6,228 nucleotides of DNA from Acidisphaera sp035272265 (GTDB lineage: Bacteria; Pseudomonadota; Alphaproteobacteria; Acetobacterales; Acetobacteraceae): NCBI GenBank assembly GCA_035272265.1, contig DATEQV010000022.1:1-6228 (forward strand). Reading direction: 5' to 3'. Made by a program: the position numbers and the translations under genes. Below, piece by piece: positions 1 to 5,844 of this stretch (within the stretch, counting starts at the first letter, position 1; each line of letters opens with the position of its first letter). Below the pieces are notes generated by a model. It worked only from the letters and a program-made list of their open reading frames with translations, did not search any database and had not been told where the DNA came from.

Positions 1-33
1 AGGGGAGCGGTCTCGCGCCGATCCCGTTGGAAC

Positions 34-61
34 GTCGTGCCGGGCAGTCGCCCGGCATGAC
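34..61. other. Strong hairpin in the leader of the acyl-CoA ligase gene
   Basis: Two 12-base arms (34-45 and 50-61) pair with a single G-T wobble around the four-base loop AGTC. The core TGCCGGGC/GCCCGGCA is perfect and very GC-rich. It lies 47 bases before the ligase start codon. No T-run follows on either strand, so it is not a textbook intrinsic terminator. It could be the end of an upstream gene outside the window or a structured leader of the ligase mRNA. The sequence shows only the structure; the role is a guess. Confidence 0.4.
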
Positions 62-108
62 CTGAGCTGCCGTCGAGAACAGGCAGGTTTGATGCCGGAG
101 AGGCAACC

Positions 109-1791
109 ATGTCGGACAATCTGATCGAAATCACGCCGTCCGCCTACGTGTATCCGCTGTTGCTCAAGCAGCTGCTGCACACGTCGCTGGCACGGTCGCC
201 GGACCAGGTGATCGTCTATCGCGAGCGCCGGCACACATATCGGCAGTTCCGCGACCGCGTTGGGCGGCTGGCGAGCGGTCTGACAGAACTCGGCCTGAAG
301 CCAGGCGAAGTGGTGGCGGTGATGGACTGGGACAGCCATCGCTACCACGAATGCTACTTCACCGTCCCGATGATGGGCGCGGTGCTGCAGACGGTGAACC
401 TGGCGCTGCCGCCGGACCAACTGCAGTACATCCTGGCCGACACCGGGGCTACGACCCTGCTGGTCAACGTCGATTTCCTGCCGCTGATCGAGCCGCTGGC
501 CGCGAGACTGGAGAACCTGCGGCGCATCATCCTGCTGAACGACCGCCCCGAGCTGCCGACGACGACGCTGCCGGTGGCCGGCGAATACGAGGCGCTGATC
601 GAGGCGAGCTCGCCGTTCTTCGTCTTCCCCGACTTCGACGAGAACACGCGCGCGACGACGTTCCACACGACCGGCACGACCGGGCGGCCGAAGGGCGTGT
701 ATTTCAGCCACCGCCAAATGGTCTTGCACGTGCTGTCGACCCTGGTCGAGCTCAACCTTTCGCCGAGCCAGGGGCGGCTGCATCGCGACGACGTCTATAT
801 GCCGATGACGCCGATGTTCCACGTCCATGCGTGGGGCGTTCCGTACTCGGCGACGCTCTGCGGCCTGAAGCAGGTGTATGCCGGCCGCTACCTGCCGGAG
901 ACGTTCCTGCGGCTGATCACGGACGAGGGGGTGACGTTCACCCATTGCGTGCCGACCATCCTGCAGATGCTGCTGAGCGCGCCCGGCAGCGCGGACGTCG
1001 ACCTGTCGAAGCTGAAGATGGTTATCGGCGGCTCGGCGCTGCCGCGGCAGCTTGCGAAGGCCGCCATGAAGCGCGGCATTGACATCTTCGCCGGCTACGG
1101 CCTGTCGGAATCCTGCCCGACCTTGACGGTGATGAACCTCAGCACGGCGCAGCTCACGGGAGACATCGACCAGGAGGCCGAGCTGCGCGCGCGGCCGGGT
1201 TATCAGCCGCCGCTGGTGGAGCTGCGCGTCGTCAGTCCCGACATGGAGGACGTGGCGCACGACGGAAAGGCCACCGGCGAGGTCGTGGCGCGCGCGCCGT
1301 GGCTGACCATGGGCTACCTGAACAACCCCGAGGCGTCCGAGCAGCTCTGGGCGGGCGGTTACATGCACACCGGCGATGTCGGGTCGCTCAATCCCGACGG
1401 CACGCTGCGCATCACCGACCGGCTGAAGGACATCATCAAGAGCGGCGGCGAATGGATCTCGTCTATCGACCTGGAGGACATCGTGATGCTGCGCGAGGGC
1501 GTCGCCAAGGCGGCGGTCATCGCGGTGCATGACGACAAGTGGGGCGAGCGGCCGCTGGTGCTGGTCAACCTGCTTCCCGAGTTCAAGGGCAAGGTCGGGC
1601 GGGACGAGATCCGCGCGCAGGTGACGGGCTACGTGGAGCAGGGGTTGATCTCGAAGTTCGCAGTGCCGGACCGGGTGGAGTTCGTTGACACGCTGCCGCT
1701 GACCAGCGTGGGCAAGATCGACAAGAAGAAGCTGCGGGAGATGTACCGCGACCAGTTGCCGGCGGGGCATATGCCGGCCGCGGCGGATTGA
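109..1791 (+). CDS. Fatty-acyl-CoA ligase (AMP-binding, TtLC-FACS/AlkK-like)
   Basis: This 560-residue enzyme should activate a carboxylic acid, probably a medium- or long-chain fatty acid, to acyl-CoA through an acyl-adenylate using ATP and CoA. All core motifs of the adenylate-forming superfamily are present in order: the P-loop HTTGTTGRPKG (186-196), the FHVHAW segment (237-242), GYGLSESCP (329-337), TGD (421-423), the hinge DRLKDIIKSGGEWIS (437-451), and PLTSVGKIDKKKL, whose Lys536 is the expected catalytic lysine. The GEWISS hinge and the N-terminal pattern resemble the Thermus long-chain fatty-acyl-CoA synthetase subgroup, which also includes AlkK and DmdB, so exact chain length or substrate is uncertain. 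Length is normal for the group. The ATG is supported by GGAGAGG ending 5 bases upstream. The hydrophilic, soluble sequence shows no signal peptide. The gene converges on the HMG-CoA reductase gene. Its product could feed acyl-CoA to the nearby wax synthase (inference). Confidence 0.93.
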   Translation: MSDNLIEITPSAYVYPLLLKQLLHTSLARSPDQVIVYRERRHTYRQFRDRVGRLASGLTELGLKPGEVVAVMDWDSHRYHECYFTVPMMGAVLQTVNLALPPDQLQYILADTGATTLLVNVDFLPLIEPLAARLENLRRIILLNDRPELPTTTLPVAGEYEALIEASSPFFVFPDFDENTRATTFHTTGTTGRPKGVYFSHRQMVLHVLSTLVELNLSPSQGRLHRDDVYMPMTPMFHVHAWGVPYSATLCGLKQVYAGRYLPETFLRLITDEGVTFTHCVPTILQMLLSAPGSADVDLSKLKMVIGGSALPRQLAKAAMKRGIDIFAGYGLSESCPTLTVMNLSTAQLTGDIDQEAELRARPGYQPPLVELRVVSPDMEDVAHDGKATGEVVARAPWLTMGYLNNPEASEQLWAGGYMHTGDVGSLNPDGTLRITDRLKDIIKSGGEWISSIDLEDIVMLREGVAKAAVIAVHDDKWGERPLVLVNLLPEFKGKVGRDEIRAQVTGYVEQGLISKFAVPDRVEFVDTLPLTSVGKIDKKKLREMYRDQLPAGHMPAAAD

Positions 1792-1809
1792 GGGCCGCAC
1801 CTCCCCTGC

Positions 1810-1903
1810 GTCATAGCGAGCGAAGCGAAGCAACCCAGGGCCGCGCGGCAATCCTCAGCCGCGCGGCCCTGGGTTGCTTCGTCGCTCCGCCCCTCGCAAT
1901 GAC
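1810..1903. repeat. REP-like palindromic element between convergent genes
   Basis: Two inner arms of 23 bases (1827-1849 and 1858-1880) are perfectly complementary around an 8-base loop, AATCCTCA. The outer arms continue imperfectly: GTCATAGCGAGCGAAGC on the left faces the complement of GCTCC..CTCGCAATGAC on the right, ending at 1903. The motif GTCATTGCGAG..GAAGCAA is typical of dispersed palindromic repeats in many proteobacterial genomes (general knowledge, not searched here). It begins 18 bases after the ligase stop and ends 22 bases before the reductase stop codon, so it fills the whole convergent gap. That position suits a bidirectional transcription terminator or mRNA 3' stabiliser (inference). 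Confidence 0.8.
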
Positions 1904-1925
1904 CGGGGTTGAGCTGCCCTCACCG

Positions 1926-3107
1926 TCAACCGTGATGCCGTCCTAGCCGGTCGTGGGCTTCGACCCAGTCGCCGTGCAGGACGGCGCAGGCGAGCGAGAT
2001 CTCGCCCGCCAGCACGACGCCGGCACAGATCTCGGCGAACTTGTCGACGGTGCCGTCGCCGGCGCAGCCGAGCATCTCCAGGCATTCGCGCTGCGTGGCC
2101 AGGCCGGTGCCGCCGCCGTGCGTCGCGACGATCAGCGACGCGAGCGTGACCGACCAGTAGAAGTCGCCGTTGTCGAGCAGTTGGCCGTAGCTGATCGTGC
2201 CATGCGATTCGGCGACGTCGGCGGCGTCCTGGCCGGTGGCGATGAACATCGCGGCCAGCGCGTTCGCCGCGTGCGAGCCGTTGCTGGCCGAGCCCGCGAG
2301 GATCGCCCCCACGGTGGAGATCTGGCGTTGCGCGAACACCTCCCTGGTGCCGACGCCCATGATCCGCTTGAGCGCCTCGTCGCGCACCACCGCCTCGGCC
2401 ACCACGCGCTTGCCGCGCGTGAGCAGCATGTTGATGTGCGAGAACTTCTTGTCGGTCTCCATGTTGCCCGACAGCACGTAGCGCATCGGATGCGGATAGG
2501 CCTGCTTGATCCAGCGGCAGGCGGCGAGCGTCGCCTTGCCGGCCATGTTCTGGCCCGCCGCGTCGCCGGTTTCGTAGTTGAAGCGCAGCTCGCGCAGCGG
2601 GCCGATCGAGAATTGCTGGATGCGGGTCAGCCTGCCGAAGCGGGTGGTGGTCTCGGCGGCCTGCTTGATGGCGGCGAAGTTCTCCTCGACCCAGTCGCCG
2701 AAGTTGCGCGCGGCCAGCGCGTCCTCGAAGACGAAGACGGGAGCACGCTGCATGGCTCGGTCGACGACCGTGGTCTTCACGCCGCCGCACTCGCTCAGCA
2801 GGCGCATGCCCCGATTGTAGCTGGCAACCAGCGCGCCCTCGGTGGTCGCCAGCGGGACGAAGAAATCACCCGTGGCGTGTTCGCCATTGATGCGCAGCGG
2901 GCCGGCGAGGCCGATCGGCACCTGCGCCACGCCGACGAAGTTCTCGATGTGGCCCTGCACCATGGCGGGGTCGAACGAGTAGCGGCTGACATGCGACAGC
3001 GCGATACCGGTGCGGTCGTAGACGAAGGCGCGGCGTTTCTCGGCGGCAGCTTCGGAGTAGTCGTCGTCCGGGTCGCGAGGGATCGCTTGCCGCGGCGTCT
3101 CGGTCAC
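1926..3107 (-). CDS. HMG-CoA reductase, class I-like, soluble
   Basis: It should reduce 3-hydroxy-3-methylglutaryl-CoA to mevalonate in the cytoplasm, probably with NADPH. With a GTG start the protein has 393 residues and is a complete catalytic domain without membrane segments. Visible motifs are ENFVGVAQVPIGLAGPL (55-71), TTEGALVAS with catalytic Glu90, the cofactor-site segment GDAAGQNM (181-188), SGNMETDKK (213-221) with catalytic Lys220, GQDAADVAES with catalytic Asp294, GGGTGLATQRECLEMLG (331-347), and C-terminal WVEAH with His385. The SGNxxTDKK..INxxxxRGK pattern and the GGGTGLATQ loop match class I (eukaryote/archaea type), not the class II mvaA type. The start was chosen because GGAGG sits 8 bases before this GTG. 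An in-frame ATG five codons earlier (3122) overlaps that site and has no ribosome binding site of its own. No other mevalonate gene is visible. Function is well supported; physiological role is not. Confidence 0.94.
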   Translation of the reverse strand: MTETPRQAIPRDPDDDYSEAAAEKRRAFVYDRTGIALSHVSRYSFDPAMVQGHIENFVGVAQVPIGLAGPLRINGEHATGDFFVPLATTEGALVASYNRGMRLLSECGGVKTTVVDRAMQRAPVFVFEDALAARNFGDWVEENFAAIKQAAETTTRFGRLTRIQQFSIGPLRELRFNYETGDAAGQNMAGKATLAACRWIKQAYPHPMRYVLSGNMETDKKFSHINMLLTRGKRVVAEAVVRDEALKRIMGVGTREVFAQRQISTVGAILAGSASNGSHAANALAAMFIATGQDAADVAESHGTISYGQLLDNGDFYWSVTLASLIVATHGGGTGLATQRECLEMLGCAGDGTVDKFAEICAGVVLAGEISLACAVLHGDWVEAHDRLGRHHG

Positions 3108-3115
3108 GGGTTCCG

Positions 3116-3120
3116 CCTCC
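3116..3120 (-). promoter_or_regulatory. Ribosome binding site deciding the reductase start
   Basis: On the - strand GGAGG lies 8 bases upstream of GTG at 3107-3105. The first in-frame ATG (3122-3120) is partly inside this motif, so initiating there would make the ribosome binding site part of codons 1-3. The bases before that ATG contain no Shine-Dalgarno-like run. This favours the GTG start and a protein beginning MTETPRQ; the ATG form would add only MEAEP. Confidence 0.6.
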
Positions 3121-3130
3121 ATGAGTAGGG

Positions 3131-3149
3131 CTTGGCCAGAACCGCCAAG
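3131..3149 (-). promoter_or_regulatory. Inverted repeat in the reductase leader
   Basis: On the - strand, CTTGGC and GCCAAG are perfect inverted arms separated by the 7 bases GGTTCTG. The repeat lies just upstream of the translation start. It could be a small mRNA hairpin near the ribosome binding site or a protein-binding site of the TTGGC-N-GCCAA kind. A further CTTGGC is present upstream on the same strand near 3216-3221. No regulator is identifiable from the sequence. Confidence 0.3.
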
Positions 3150-3176
3150 GTGGGTACGGACCGGGCCTGTCGTTGA

Positions 3177-3208
3177 GATATACCCCGACTCTCGGAGTAT
3201 CCGAACAA
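3177..3208 (-). promoter_or_regulatory. Candidate reductase promoter with a 21-bp dyad in its spacer
   Basis: On the - strand TTGTTC (3208-3203) and TATATC (3182-3177) resemble -35 and -10 boxes but are 20 bases apart. A weaker alternative, TTCGGA (3205-3200), gives a 17-base spacer. Centred at 3190 is an imperfect dyad covering 3180-3200: ATAC/GTAT outer arms and CCGA/TCGG inner arms, with 8 of 10 opposed positions complementary. A long spacer filled by a dyad is the classic geometry of MerR-family promoters, though a simple repressor operator fits as well. The expected transcript start, near 3170, would leave a leader of roughly 50-65 bases. The box matches are only partial, so the promoter call is tentative. 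Confidence 0.35.
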
Positions 3209-3570
3209 CCCCCTTGCCAAGCGGCCCGAGCCGGATTCTGCACTCGCATGATACGGCCGGGCTTCCTTGACTGCGAATCGCGGCAAGACCTGATTGAGCT
3301 GGCGCGTGACGGGTCGGCCGCCCATCGTCTCCCCAGCGCACAATACCAAGCTGATCTCGCCGCCCCGCCAACAGGCGACCGCAATCAGAAGAAACCCAGC
3401 CAGGGGCACACGCTGGCCCTCACAGCGACGATGGTCACGCACCCGACCAAGCGCCTCCTACAGGCTCCCGCCCTCATTCAGACTCGCCAACATGCGCAGA
3501 GAATCGCCCCATCAAAGACGATCCGCCAGAATCGCTGCCCGTAACCGCCGCCAGCCCCTTTCCACCACAA
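3209..3570. other. Intergenic stretch without a recognisable gene
   Basis: This lies between the end of the wax synthase gene and the promoter-like element of the reductase. Open frames exist on both strands, up to about 120 codons. Their products are rich in Arg, Pro, Gln and Ser, show no known motif, lack convincing ribosome binding sites, and overlap one another, so none is called. One - strand frame (3442-3104) contains a short hydrophobic stretch but runs into the reductase start. There is no clear terminator hairpin with a T-run after the wax synthase stop at 3571. The 7-mer GAATCGC occurs at 3275, 3501 and 3529, and once more just inside the wax synthase 3' end (3583). Confidence 0.6.
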
Positions 3571-5055
3571 TCAGTCAGAGCCGAATCGCCCTGTGCGCGG
3601 GGCGGCCAATTCCGGCACGCGCGTGGGCTCGTCGCCGATGTCGATCGTCGCGACGGTCGCCGTCTGCACCGCGGCAACGGCGTGCTTGAGGACCTCGAAC
3701 TCCTCGACGATCAGGTCGGCCACGTGCTGGACGTCGGGCACCGCATCGCTGCAGGCGGTCAGGCCGAAGTTGAGTTCGTCGACGTAGCTCAACGCGGTGA
3801 TGTTCAGCGCCATGTTGTGGTACGGGATCGACAGCGGGAAGTGCCGCACCGCCGGCACGCCCGCGCAATACACCGTCTTGCGCGGCCCCGGCACGTTCGA
3901 GATCACGAGATTCATGAACGGCGGCAGCACGTCGTACCGCCCCGCGCGCGCGAAGAACTGGAACAGGCCGTTCATCAGCAACGGCACGCCTGGCCAGACA
4001 AGGTCGAGCGGGAAGATGTCGCGGAACCGCCGGAACTGGTCCTGCATCGTGTGCGACGAGGCGGCGATGACGCGCAGCCGCTCGATCGGGTCGCCGACGT
4101 CGGTCGCGAGCGTGCAGAAGATCATAGCCGTACGGTTGTTGTAGTCCTGGTCACCTTGGTTGCGAAGCGTCACCGGGATGCCGGACACCAGCGCCTGCTT
4201 CGGCAACCCCTTCCTGCCGGACAGGTAGCGTCGCAGCGCGCCGGCGCAGACCGCCAGCACCACATCGTTGAGCGTCACCTGCCGCGCCTTGGCGATCCGC
4301 TTCGCGTCGCTCAGCGAAATCGACGACAGCCCCAAACCACGATTGCCGGTGATCGGCACGTTCAGCGGCGTACGCGGCGCAATCCGCAGCGTGCCCCAGA
4401 GTTCGCGAGCGGCGGTGCCGTTCTGTCCGAGATCGGCAAGCGCCGTCGCCAGCTTCGGGCCGAATCGCGCCAGCTCCACGCCTTGCTGCCAGAACGCGGT
4501 CATGAGGCTGCCGGCGGCGGCCCAGATGCCCGGCCGCTCGTGCTCCTCCCACGGCGAATGCGGCGGGCCCGGGGCGGGCGTGGGTGTGGTTTCGAGAATC
4601 GTCGACAGGGCGACGGTGCCGATCACGCCGTCCATCAGCGCGTGATGCACCTTCATGTAGACAGCAAAGCCGCCGTCCTCGAGCCCCGAGATCAGGTGGT
4701 ACTCCCACAGCGGCCGCGAACGGTCGAGCAGCGGCGCGTGCAGTTCCGCGACCATCGTGCGCAGCTGCTCCATCGTGCCCGGTGCGGGCAGCGTGTGGCG
4801 CCGCATGTGGTAGTCGAGGTCGACCTTCGGCGCATGCACCCAGAACGGCTGGGTCACGCCGTACGTGGTCTGCAGCTGCCGCCAGTAGGACGGCAGCAGG
4901 TCGATGCGTGCGGCGGTATAGACGCGGAAGCGCTCGTGGATGACGTCGGCCGCCACGTCGGTCGGCCCGAACAGCGTCACGCTGCCGACGTGCATCGGCG
5001 TCGTTGGCGTCTCCAGATACAGAAAGGCCGCGTCCTGTGCAGTGAGGCGTCGCAT
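3571..5055 (-). CDS. Wax ester synthase/diacylglycerol acyltransferase (WS/DGAT)
   Basis: The 494-residue protein belongs to the bacterial WS/DGAT (AtfA-like) family, which transfers the acyl group of acyl-CoA to a long-chain alcohol or to diacylglycerol, giving wax esters or triacylglycerol at the membrane or lipid-body surface. The N-terminal domain carries PLW (115-117) and the catalytic motif HHALMDG (137-143) with both histidines and the aspartate intact. The C-terminal half has NDVVLAVCAGALRRYL (263-278), typical of the family's ND motif, and SNVPGP (386-391). Length is near the usual 450-500. The ATG is supported by GGAGG 5 bases upstream. Upstream by 24 bases lies a degraded short-chain dehydrogenase gene in the same direction, so the two were probably one operon. 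The neighbouring acyl-CoA ligase could supply its acyl donor (inference). Preference for wax esters or triacylglycerol cannot be read from the sequence. Confidence 0.94.
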   Translation of the reverse strand: MRRLTAQDAAFLYLETPTTPMHVGSVTLFGPTDVAADVIHERFRVYTAARIDLLPSYWRQLQTTYGVTQPFWVHAPKVDLDYHMRRHTLPAPGTMEQLRTMVAELHAPLLDRSRPLWEYHLISGLEDGGFAVYMKVHHALMDGVIGTVALSTILETTPTPAPGPPHSPWEEHERPGIWAAAGSLMTAFWQQGVELARFGPKLATALADLGQNGTAARELWGTLRIAPRTPLNVPITGNRGLGLSSISLSDAKRIAKARQVTLNDVVLAVCAGALRRYLSGRKGLPKQALVSGIPVTLRNQGDQDYNNRTAMIFCTLATDVGDPIERLRVIAASSHTMQDQFRRFRDIFPLDLVWPGVPLLMNGLFQFFARAGRYDVLPPFMNLVISNVPGPRKTVYCAGVPAVRHFPLSIPYHNMALNITALSYVDELNFGLTACSDAVPDVQHVADLIVEEFEVLKHAVAAVQTATVATIDIGDEPTRVPELAAPRTGRFGSD

Positions 5056-5168
5056 GTCAGCCTCCGGGGGAAATCGGCGTCATCGCAGTTGCCTCGCCAT
5101 GTATCCGGCGACGGTGCGCGTCACTTCGCGCGGCACGAGGTGCACGCCGCGCGCGAGCAGGCTGTTGT

Positions 5169-5182
5169 AGATGCCAGATGCC
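5169..5182. repeat. 7-bp tandem duplication causing a frameshift
   Basis: AGATGCC occurs twice in direct succession at 5169-5175 and 5176-5182 (GGCATCT twice on the coding strand). Removing one copy joins VAGI to YNSLLARGVHLVP in a single frame, giving a continuous SDR C-terminus down to the stop at 5080. The duplication is therefore the direct cause of the second frame break. Confidence 0.85.
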
Positions 5183-5271
5183 GGCCACGCAGACGGTGTC
5201 GCCGACGAGGCACGCGGCGACTCCCTGGTGCGCGACCGAGGCCGCGTCCATCACGATCACCGACGGCAGGT

Positions 5272-5287
5272 GCTCGCCGCGGCGAGC
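5272..5287. repeat. Perfect 16-bp palindrome at the SDR deletion junction
   Basis: GCTCGCCGCGGCGAGC reads the same on both strands with no loop. It sits inside the short interval (about 5276-5298) where the N-terminal SDR similarity ends and the C-terminal similarity begins in another frame. A perfect palindrome at a deletion junction fits slippage or hairpin-mediated deletion, but it may simply be part of the old coding sequence. Confidence 0.7.
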
Positions 5288-5516
5288 GGTGCATCATCGG
5301 CGCGTCGGCTTCGCTGAGATCGGCGGGGCAGATGATGGCGTCGGCGCCGCGCTCCCCAAGGATCTCGTGCGCCGCCTGCTCCAGTGTGTCGCGATGGCGG
5401 CCGACCAGGATCGGCCGGTACCCCTCGGCGGCGAGCGCCTTGGCGATCTCCTTGCCGATCCCCGACGAGGCGCCGGTAATCAGCGCATGCTTCTTGCGCC
5501 CGCTTGGCGTGTCCAC

Positions 5517-5842
5517 CGCCGATCCGCCTCTGCAATTCGCGTCAGGCTACATCTGCCGACCCGGCGGCGAATTGACCTGCCGCAATCCCGCCGCGGGCGG
5601 CGACGTTTATGTTTTGCGGCGCGAACGGTTCTCGCCCATGCGGGTCGATCTCCAGCCGCCCGATGCGCGCATGCCCGACGCCAAGGCGCCCGTCTTCCAC
5701 CGCGTTTACTTTCAAGCGATCCGGGCAGCGCCGGAGCAGGTCGGGGACCACCTCCTCGCGACGGCAAGCCTCCATCCCAGGCCGGGTCGTTCTCGGCGAC
5801 CTTGCGGCAACGTGCGAGAGTGAAATTTCCGCATTTGCGGCA
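5517..5842. other. Unassigned stretch with one coding-like + frame
   Basis: No gene here is recognised. One + strand frame that is open to a stop at 5821-5823 shows the codon pattern of the real genes nearby: mostly G or C in third positions and about half in second positions. It reads SGYICRPGGELTCRNP, GGDVYVLRRERFSP and KAPVFHRVYFQAIRAAPEQ. Possible starts are GTG 5509 (overlapping the SDR start on the other strand) and ATG 5638, neither with a good ribosome binding site. It could be a fragment of an unknown gene or an accident of composition. The exactly antisense frame, which ends at 5542, is also open. Promoter sequences for the SDR/wax synthase operon should lie here, but I cannot pick out convincing boxes. 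Confidence 0.25.
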
Positions 5843-5844
5843 AC
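5802..5844. repeat. 10-bp direct repeat TTGCGGCAAC at the edge of the pgi remnant
   Basis: TTGCGGCAAC occurs at 5802-5811 and 5835-5844, 23 bases apart. Each copy contains the small palindrome TTGCGGCAA. The second copy also overlaps the inverted repeat CCGCA-TT-TGCGG (5829-5840). Its last bases coincide with the first codon of recognisable Pgi sequence (5843), so it marks the rearrangement edge. Confidence 0.65.

Larger units (their letters stand above)
5080..5516 (-). pseudogene. Short-chain dehydrogenase/reductase remnant (internal deletion plus frameshift)
   Basis: From the GTG at 5516 the frame encodes a normal SDR N-terminus: KKHALITGASSGIGKEIA with the TGxxxGxG cofactor motif (residues 14-21), then VGRHRDTLEQ and the acidic PADLSEADAP, ending near residue 73 (about 5298). 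The similarity then stops and resumes in a different frame at about 5276 with HLPSVIVMDAASVAHQGV and GDTVCVAGI, typical of the family's C-terminal region. A 7-bp tandem duplication (5169-5182) shifts the frame again, after which YNSLLARGVHLVPREVTRT runs to a stop at 5080-5082. Roughly 120 residues expected in between, with the NNAG motif and the catalytic Ser and YxxxK, are missing. What remains is 437 bases against about 780 for an intact gene. The product cannot be a working dehydrogenase. The intact ancestor may have made a fatty alcohol or other substrate for the wax synthase (inference only). Confidence 0.8.

Noticed and set aside
1855..2790. A 311-codon - strand frame overlapping the reductase and the REP-like repeat
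   Set aside because: It is out of frame with the reductase, extremely Arg-rich, and runs into the palindrome. It is a composition artefact.
1953..3128. A 391-codon open frame on the + strand opposite the HMG-CoA reductase
   Set aside because: It is exactly antisense to the catalytic domain, its composition is low-complexity, and it has no ribosome binding site or family motif.
3104..3442. A 112-codon - strand frame with a hydrophobic stretch upstream of the reductase
   Set aside because: It overlaps the reductase start, lacks a ribosome binding site and family similarity, and passes through the promoter-like dyad. It is not convincing as a membrane peptide gene.
3682..5823. A 713-codon open frame on the + strand opposite the wax synthase
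   Set aside because: It is antisense to a gene with intact WS/DGAT motifs. Its product is dominated by Arg, His, Gln, Val and Asp with no motif. This is the usual shadow frame opposite a high-GC gene.
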